Source of the DNA: Haliclystus octoradiatus
Lineage: Eukaryota; Cnidaria; Staurozoa; Stauromedusae; Haliclystidae
Length of the DNA: 64,000 nucleotides
Assembly (NCBI GenBank): GCA_916610825.1
Contig: OU744449.1
Span: forward strand, 27,126,228-27,190,227
Direction of reading: 5' to 3'
Positions 49,901-58,900 of the stretch are shown here, one piece after another. The notes under the pieces were generated by a model, which was given only the letters and a program-made list of their open reading frames with translations, had not been told where the DNA came from and searched no databases. The translations under genes and the position numbers were made by a program. Position 1 is the first letter of the stretch, and each line of letters begins with the position of its first letter.

Positions 49901-52900
49901 TGAGAAATTTGTTGATCAAATATTATAAGAATTTGAGAAAATTTGTATTGAAAATTTGAAAATATCTTCCTGCTATGCGGACAAGTTCTAATGTTTATTC
50001 TACAAGAAAAATCGAATTATTCAGCGAAAAATGTTCTTGTTTTAGGCATATTTTCTGTGCCTACTTGAAGGAGATATAGGACAAACCGTTTGCATAATCC
50101 CAGGACCTAAGCAGCCTTCTATCAATGTAGAGTCTGTGAACACATGCAACCAAGCATATTGAGCAGAATAAGCAAGCATCAAGTAGTTTTACCCAGCGAA
50201 GAAGTTTACCATTTTCAGTCAAACTATTTTTCAGAAAGGAAATGACCGTAACTGATATCACACTATCTATATGACAATAAAATTTAGATAATATGACTCA
50301 GCAGTAATCTACAGTATACGTATAACATTAATCGGTAACGATACATGAATCCCAATTGAATTTCACAGTTCTCGAATAAGTAACAGTTAGGCAGTTGGGT
50401 AAAGGAAAACGTTATATATGAGCTCTTTTATGTGTTGAAAATGTGTTGAAATTGAATATGGAGTCAAGTAAGAAAAGACTTCTAAGACTATATAATAAAA
50501 GTCAGAGAATCAGACAGTCATGTTTACTACTTGAAGTTTCACGCCGAGGCGATCATCAGGCAATCTATTCCTGATCATATAGATTGCCTGATGATCGCCT
50601 CGGCGTGAAACTTCAAGTAGCAAACATGACTGTCTGATTCTCTGACTTTTATTATTTAAGCTCTGCTATATTTTGCATTGAGCCCTATGTTCAATCATTA
50701 AGACAACGTTTTACAAATATATATATATATAAGTTATATAGGCTTAGATATAATGACATGTTATTAAAAATTCATAAATTGAAGCATAAGTTAATATATA
50801 TATATACTATGGTGGCTGATTTGGTTTTCGTCAAAATATTTACAAAGTATTCCTCGTATGATTATAGGAAGCCTTTAATGTAAAGGAATTTCTCATATTG
50901 ACAATTTTTTATATCAATATATTTGAAATGTATAATTTTAGGAGTGATAAGGAAAAAAATCAACTTTCGTCTGAACTCGATGATGTTTCACAACAACTTG
51001 ATATGGTCATCAAACAAAAAGTAAGTCTCACATAATGTACTCATATATATATATATATATACATTAAAAATAAACCATTTACAATATAGCCCCGGGGGAG
51101 ACTTCAATGCATGGGCTGTACGGGGAGGTACAATTTTTAAGGGGTGTCTTTTTCCAGATTCAGATTGTGAAATATTAATTTTACGGTGTCAATTTAAAGA
51201 TTTTCAAAATTTTTAGAACTTTTCCTTCGTTTTGCTTTTCCTTCATCTTCGGGTCTTCAATTCTTATTTGCTGTGAAATTTTACGGTTTTCCAATATTTT
51301 TTAAAATGGCCACACCCAAGTCAAAAAATTACCGAAGTACCCCTCCCCCCGGGGGATATATCTATACATGATACATAATTGATACGTCATTTTCTCTTGA
51401 CAGTCTCAAGCCGAAAAACAAGCACGTGGACTTGATGATGCTGTCAATGATTACAAACAAAAGGTAAGATCAAATTCGAAACACAACAAAACCGTTTCGT
51501 CTGAGTATATCCGTATCGACACTATATATACATGAGTATCTCACTTTGAGGATTACAAGAAATATCGATTAGCTTTATCCGCGGATATTACATATTGTAA
51601 ACCGTTAAATCGAGGGCACACTTTTCCAAATCGCATCCACCAACAAATGAAATATTCAGTCCGTAATAAGCAATGAATGAATCAGAAAATGCACTTTTAT
51701 ATACTCATAACTGAGAAACACTGATATATTTAGTTGAACATTTATTTTCCATTTGTAGGTCCACGCTTTGGAATCTTCTATCTCTGAAATGGAATCCCAA
51801 AATACAAAACTGTCCAGTCAAGGAACAGACTATTCAGGTCAAATCGAACAATTGGAGCATAACCTCAGTGTGATGACAAAGAATAAGAAAGCATTAGAAT
51901 ATAGTCTGAACGAGGCCAAGTCTCTATATGAAACTGAAGTCAAGGTAATAACATAGAATAAATCCAACTAATGTACACACTACATACGGTCAGTTGTCAT
52001 TCATTGAAGGTTCAATCGTCAACAGTGTTGCCTTACCGATGGCGCCTGTACTGCTAGATGAGTGACTCTTTCAGCCGAGGGCAATGATTGTAAAATGCTT
52101 ACTATACTGGTCTCAGCGACGATACTGCCTGCAGACTCAGTAAACATGTAACCAATTTGTTAAACTTCTACAACGGACACTATTTCAATGAATGATTCAG
52201 CCATTATATCAGTGGAGTTTGGATAAAAGACGTAAATTGACGTTTAATGACACCCTATAGTTTTATTAAAATTATAAAGTTGTGCATGTTATAATCAAAG
52301 GTTTATTAGAATATCTACATAGGACACTGCATTAAATGACGAATGTTGATTGGTCAAGCATTTGTCTTACTAATGTCGTATATTGAAAAGGTTGATGGAC
52401 GTAATGAATGATAGGCTAATTGACAGCGAAATAGAACATCCCAATTTAAAGTAGGTCATTTAATGAAATCGTCAGTTAGTATTCCATAGATATAGTGAGA
52501 CTGTGAATGAAACACTGTTTTAGCGTACTCCAGCTACAAACTACACCTTACCTAGAAGGGCCTGTACTTCTAGAGGAGTGGCTTTGAGGAAAACATTGTA
52601 AAATGTTTACTACTGATCTCAGCCATGACAATACCCAAGATTTCATAACAGATATTTTTTTACCAGGGCAAACAAGACGCCAACCATAAATACCAACAAG
52701 CCATGATGGAAATTGATCAACTGCAAGAAAGTCTTGATGAAGAAACAAATGCAAGAAATGATATCCAAGCCAAATTATCACGTGCAGCTGCAGAAGCCTC
52801 ACAATGGAAGGGCAAATATGAAATGGAGGGTGCTAGCCGAGTTGAAGAATTGGAAGATTCCAAGTAAGATGATTTTATTTGCAGTCCCATTGCTGCAAAA

Positions 52901-55900
52901 CAGTTAGGTATTAAATACGGATTTCCTAAGCGGATAAAGATGCGTGCAGCAGATACGGATTTCGTTAGCTTGTCTGCGATCATTATCAAGATGATACCGA
53001 TTGGACGATTTCTCATTTTCATTGCAAATGCATTGCGGGAAAATCCGGTCGGTTTGACCGTCAGTCTACTTTGGGTGTAGTATCAGTTTTTAAAGTCATC
53101 AATGCTCAAAACGATGACAGTAAAGTTTAGCATTTGGCAATAGGTTGATGAATATGAATGAAACATGGAAGCGCCGATTATTCTACTATATCAATAAAGA
53201 AATTTAATACCAAACGTTTCATAAACTGAATCATACTAAAATTGAAATGAATTTACTATTCAAAATAATAATTTTGATTCAATTTGGGATCAGAATCTCA
53301 AATCAATCATTATATGTTAACGAATTTATATTTGATATGTTTGAAAAATAGGAGAAGACTCACTGCTAAAGTACAAGAAGTTGAGGAAGCCTTGACAATT
53401 GCCGAGACCAAAGCAAGTTCATTAGAAAAAGTCAAGAACCGAATGAATGACGAAGTAGAAGATTTAATGATTGATCTTGAAAAGGTATTTTGCACAACTT
53501 TTTTAATCGATTCGAGGTATCCATTGCTTATTTTAATTCAAGATTCATGCTTCAATTCTAATTTTGTTCTCGAAACAAACGGAACAGAGCTTAGAAAAAG
53601 TTAGATATTCCTGAAAAGTGTCACTCAAGAATCATTTGTTCTACAGCATCCATACAGAAGACGTTAGATACATTGGAATTGGAAATTAGAAAAACTAAAA
53701 CCTTTGTAGCCTCAAAATTTGATTACTTCTATTTGTATTTATAGGCACAAAATCATGCATCTGGTTTAGAGAAGAAACAACGTAAAGTTGACCAACAAAT
53801 CAATGAATGGCGCAACAAATGCGATAGTGTACAATCCGATCTGGAAAGTTCACAACGCGAAGCCCGTACATACGCTGCAGATGTAAGTCATTATTTTACA
53901 GTTGATAAAATAGATTGCAAAATATCACACAAAGGTTTTCTGCGATCTGATTGGTCGAAAATGCGTGCATGAAATAATAGCTTTAATCAGTGATGCACCC
54001 GTCTGCATCTACAGTTGGTTACAACATTTCCAGAGACAACGAACGTTTGAATAAAAGTTCCTTTGATAAAATTCAGATAGCATTAAACAAAACATTAACT
54101 TCGACAGTGTAATGATTGATAATATTCGGGCTTTTTTACTGTAATTCAAGTGTTTTCTCTACGTTGAATGAAGATAGGAATATAGAAATATAGATCAAAT
54201 ATGGTATAGAAAAGTACTTACATTGTATTTTGAATTGATCAGTTGTTGAAGATGCGAGGATTCCATGAAGATGCCAATACTCAAAACGAGGCACTGAAGA
54301 AAGAAATCAGAAACTTATCAGGTGCGCATATCGAATAGATTAACTCAAATGTCATAAATACGGTTAGATTACCTCTTATAGCAGCCAACCTCGGTACAAC
54401 GGTCATTGGGATATTATATAACTACACACGTGTTTCGAATTGACTATATTTATATATAATACACAACACATCTACGTAAGAATACCACTTGAGTCAGTTC
54501 TAAATCAACTATATACTGTGGTTAACAACAGCTAGTTTTCAATTATAAAAATAATTTGTAAAATTAACACGACATAGGAATTTTAGCATGAGATGCTATG
54601 GCAATGTAATTGATGATTTCTAGCATGGCTTAACTTGCTTCAAATCAATGTTTCTTTTCAAAACAAGAAAAACAGTTTTTTTAATTGAATCAACTCTGGT
54701 TTTATTGTTATTAGAGGAATTAAGAAGTGTTACAGCCCAATTGAGCGAAGGAGGAAAGAGCTCTCATGAAGTTGAAAAGATGAGACGCAAACTAGAAATG
54801 GAGAAAGACGATATGCAATTGGCTATTGAGGTGAGTCTCATGATAAAACTGTAATCGTGATAATAATCTAGAATCTACAAATCCATCAATCGGATCTTAA
54901 TATGAATCCTCATTGATTGAATTAAATGATAAGCATCGCAGTATGAGGATAAATAGCATTAGAGATTTGGAATACTCTAAATATCAAATTCGTTTAATTG
55001 CTTTAGATTTTTGTTACTCTAGTATAATCCACTTGTATATAATGAGGGTCCGACAAAATTAGGAATCATGGAATCCTAGATTGCGGAAGTTTAGAGCAAA
55101 TTCAAAAGACAATTGTCATTTTAATTAATTTATTGGTAAAACTTGAACAACAAAGAATTCAGAAGGAAATTTTGAAAGGCGTAACAACTTGTCCAATCCT
55201 GTATATAAGAATCTGAGGATGTCAGAACATTAATAATTGCTTCGTTCCTAATCATACTAGGAATTGGAGGGTGCACTCGAACAAGAGGAAGGAAAGGTCT
55301 TGAAAGCACAACTTGAGGCTACACAATTGAAACAAGAAATGCAACGCAAATTGCAAGAGAAAGATGAAGAAATGGACTCTATGCGGTAAGACTGATTTCA
55401 AATTGAGAATAAAACCTGTTAAAGAAGGTCACCAATGTGAAGGGTCATCCAGAACTCCACCACAGTCAACTGTTGATTGATATAGTCATTTGATAATTCG
55501 CAGTACCGATATTCTTAATTGTTTGTTTTTAGCAAAACTCAACAGCGTCAATTGGACAGTCTCCAAGCCATGGTTGATAATGAGCAACGTTCCAAAGGGG
55601 AACAAGCCCGTCAAAGAAAGAAGGCTGAAGCTGATATTGGAGAATTTGAAGGAGCACTGGAGTCTGCCAACAGAGTAAGTGTAGCACGAACTCATAATAA
55701 CTAAAGAACGTTTAATTTACTGTCTTAACTTGATCTGTGATAGTTACATCATGTGCGAAGAAATTCATGAGTTCACGATCCAGTTCGTAACATGAAATTG
55801 ACCAAACTTTATTAAAAATTTCATGAACTGTTCATAAAAATTCACGAAAAATGAAGAGATTTCATGTTCATAAACTCCTGAACTTTTTAAAGACGATATA

Positions 55901-58900
55901 CCATGAAATTTCACAGGGGCAAGCAACACTTGTTATCTGTTGCGTCTTTTCGCTTTAACAGCTAAAAAACACAGAGCGGTCAATACATTTTAGAGTTGAT
56001 CGGGAGTTCGATCATATTCAACCCATCGAATTTCTCATTAATCCTGTTGGGCAATGACTAAGTACAGTAGAAACTGTTCATAACGTCACCTTTTATAACG
56101 GATTATTGTTTGTTTACAACGCACAAATTACGTAACATCGGCTATAACGGCACATCGCCTATAACGCACTTTTTAACGCATGGTTTCTATTGTAACAATT
56201 ATTCAGAAAACCTTATACATTGGAATAAAAAAAACTAATGATAAAGCTCTGGAAGTTACAAAATTAATAAAAGACACATACTATACTGTATTTATTCAAC
56301 CATAGATCAATGCTGACCAAGCTAAGGCACTCAAGAAACTACAACAACAGCTTAAAGAACAACAAGCAATGCTTGATGATGAAGCACGTGCGCGTGAAGA
56401 CCTCAGAGATTCAGGAAGCAGAGCAGAACGACGTGTCAATGAACTTGGAGCTGAGATTGATGAATTGAAGATTGCATTGGAACAGGTTAGTAACAATATC
56501 AGATAAAGTAAGTAAATGAGACGGTATTGCCCTACAAAAGGCACCCGTACCATTCCCCTATTTCTGGAGGGGCAGCTCTTTTCCCTGAGAGTAATGATGT
56601 TTCATGCTCCTTATGAATTTCAGCCGCAACACTGCAGATCAACAATACCAGATAACATAGCTACGATATAAATAATATAGCTTAATTTCATCACATCTTT
56701 ATATCAACAGTAGAACCATCACATAGTGCAGTTACTATGTGTTACCTTTGCTCTGATAAATGCTATTCAATAACATAATTGTGATTATTTGTAATGCTCC
56801 CTTGAAAATGAGTATTACATTTATTGTTTATAATAGACGTAGGGTCCCATTAATGACATAATAATCATTCTACACCATGAAGCGTTAGATAAATAACAGT
56901 ACGATAATGTATAGCCCTTGTCCCTCTTTGTTATTATTAATATTACTCATGTTGTAATTTGTTTTAGTCTGAACGCAATCGTAGACTAATGGACAGTGAG
57001 AAATCAGACCATCAAGAACGTATTGGTGATCTACAATCTCAAATGCAATCCTTATTAGCATCCAAGCGAAAGGTTGAGAATGATTATCACAGTCTGCAAG
57101 AGGAGATTGATGAGATTGATAATGCCGCTAAAGCAGCAGAAGACCGTGCTATCAAAGCAGCAGCCGAGGTTAGAGAAAAAAGTTTGTGAACGCTTGTTTG
57201 GGTTTCATAAATATTGCATGACGTAAAATTGCCCAAATGTTCATAAAATGTTCAATCAAAATTGAATATTAATGAAAAATTGAGCAATTTTGCAGCCATG
57301 AACTTGTGAAATTTCATCAAATATTGGGTTCAGATAAAAGATAAATGATTTGATTGTGGAATATTATATGATTATCAGCTTATAATTAGTAACAAATAAC
57401 AAATTAGTAGCAAATTTTAGTGATTAGTAGAAATGATAATTGAGTAACATTTTAAAATTTGGGATAAACGTCTACAAAGCAATGACATCGTTTTGAGAAA
57501 AGAAAATAGAAATTCTTATAATTTCAATATCTCTCTTACAAAGATAAGGAGAAAAATTGATGATTTGAAATGTTTCTCATTGACATCAAATCTTAAATTT
57601 GATTTTTGTTGTTGTGAGATTTTGTAGGAATATTATACTTTATTCAAGAGGCGTTTTTCTTGGTTTTAGAAAACAATATTTTTACTTACAACAAATCTTA
57701 AATTTTATTATCTTGAGACAACGTTGTAAGAATATTGAATTTGTAACTAATACTTCATTTTTAATCATTACAGGCTGCAAGAGCACAAGCCGACATGGCA
57801 ATTATTCAAGATGCAATGAACAATGCCGAGAGATCAAAGGCAGCTGCTGAGAAGGCAATGCGTGACATGCAACAGAAATTAGAAGAGGCTGAAGCAGCAG
57901 GAGGTTCGAAATTCAAAAACCAAATCAGAAAATTGGAAATGCGGGTAAGTTGAGACAAAGAATAAATGAATAAAGGTTTTACAAATTTTAAGCTTACTAT
58001 ATGTTTTCAAACGAATAATTTCATATTCTATGAATAATAAAATGCAGTGATACTGTAAACAGGTGCTGTGGGTGCCTATTTGTCATTTTTGATTTAAAAG
58101 CACTGTGACAACAACAACAACATTTGCTTAAGCAACCATTTTACCTGTTTTCCGTGGTCATGTCCGGTAATTCTCCAATTTTAAATCTTGATATTTTTCC
58201 ACCATAGCTGCTTCATTGATATCAAACAAGAAAATTTCAAAATATTTCATCGGATAAACCTGGAATTTAATTAGTCAAAATTTAGATTTTAGAACAAAGT
58301 ATACATTGACTGCTAATGGCAGGCCTGCTTGTTGTTATTGTGTCCAGCTTCCTTTGTGCTATATATTTATAATATATTATGTAATTAGCCAAGCACTCAC
58401 CTACAACAATAACCATCAATAATTTAACATGATTGGCTGTTAGCCATGTGATGGGAATTTGTTGCTGTAACACTGTGCAAATCCGTAAAGGACAGTGACG
58501 TGTTGAGCCAAATGTAGACACGAGATGACAGATTGACAATGTTATTAGCTTGCATGCTGAATGTTTGAGGTTGTCATACAGGGTAACTTTCCCTAGGTAG
58601 TGACTGGAGCCCCACCTCTGCGAAGAGCAGCTTAGGAGTTCATGAACAGTTCATGAACGTTAAATGGCCCCAAATTTTCATGAACTGTTGATGAACTCCT
58701 AAGCTGTTATTCGCAGGGGCATTCTCAAGGGAGTAAATGTACAAAGTCCTAACAACTGCACACTGTTATCCAAGGTTACACTGAATAATATAATCAAATA
58801 ATGTTTTTATTTTACTGGGTTCTTAGTTGCAACAACTTGAAGGTGATGTTGACAACGAGACAAGAAAAGGCAACGAGGCTATTAAAGGACAACGTAAAGC

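Larger units (their letters stand above)
50492..50655. mobile_element. Palindromic element with hammerhead-ribozyme arms (copy B)
   Basis: Two 77-bp inverted arms (50492-50568, 50579-50655) with a single mismatch and a 10-base spacer, in myosin intron 29. Right flank is ATT-rich then aagctctg, as in copies A and C. Inner sequence around the ribozyme core matches copy A, while the outer part (tgtctgattctctgact) matches copy C. Confidence 0.8.
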
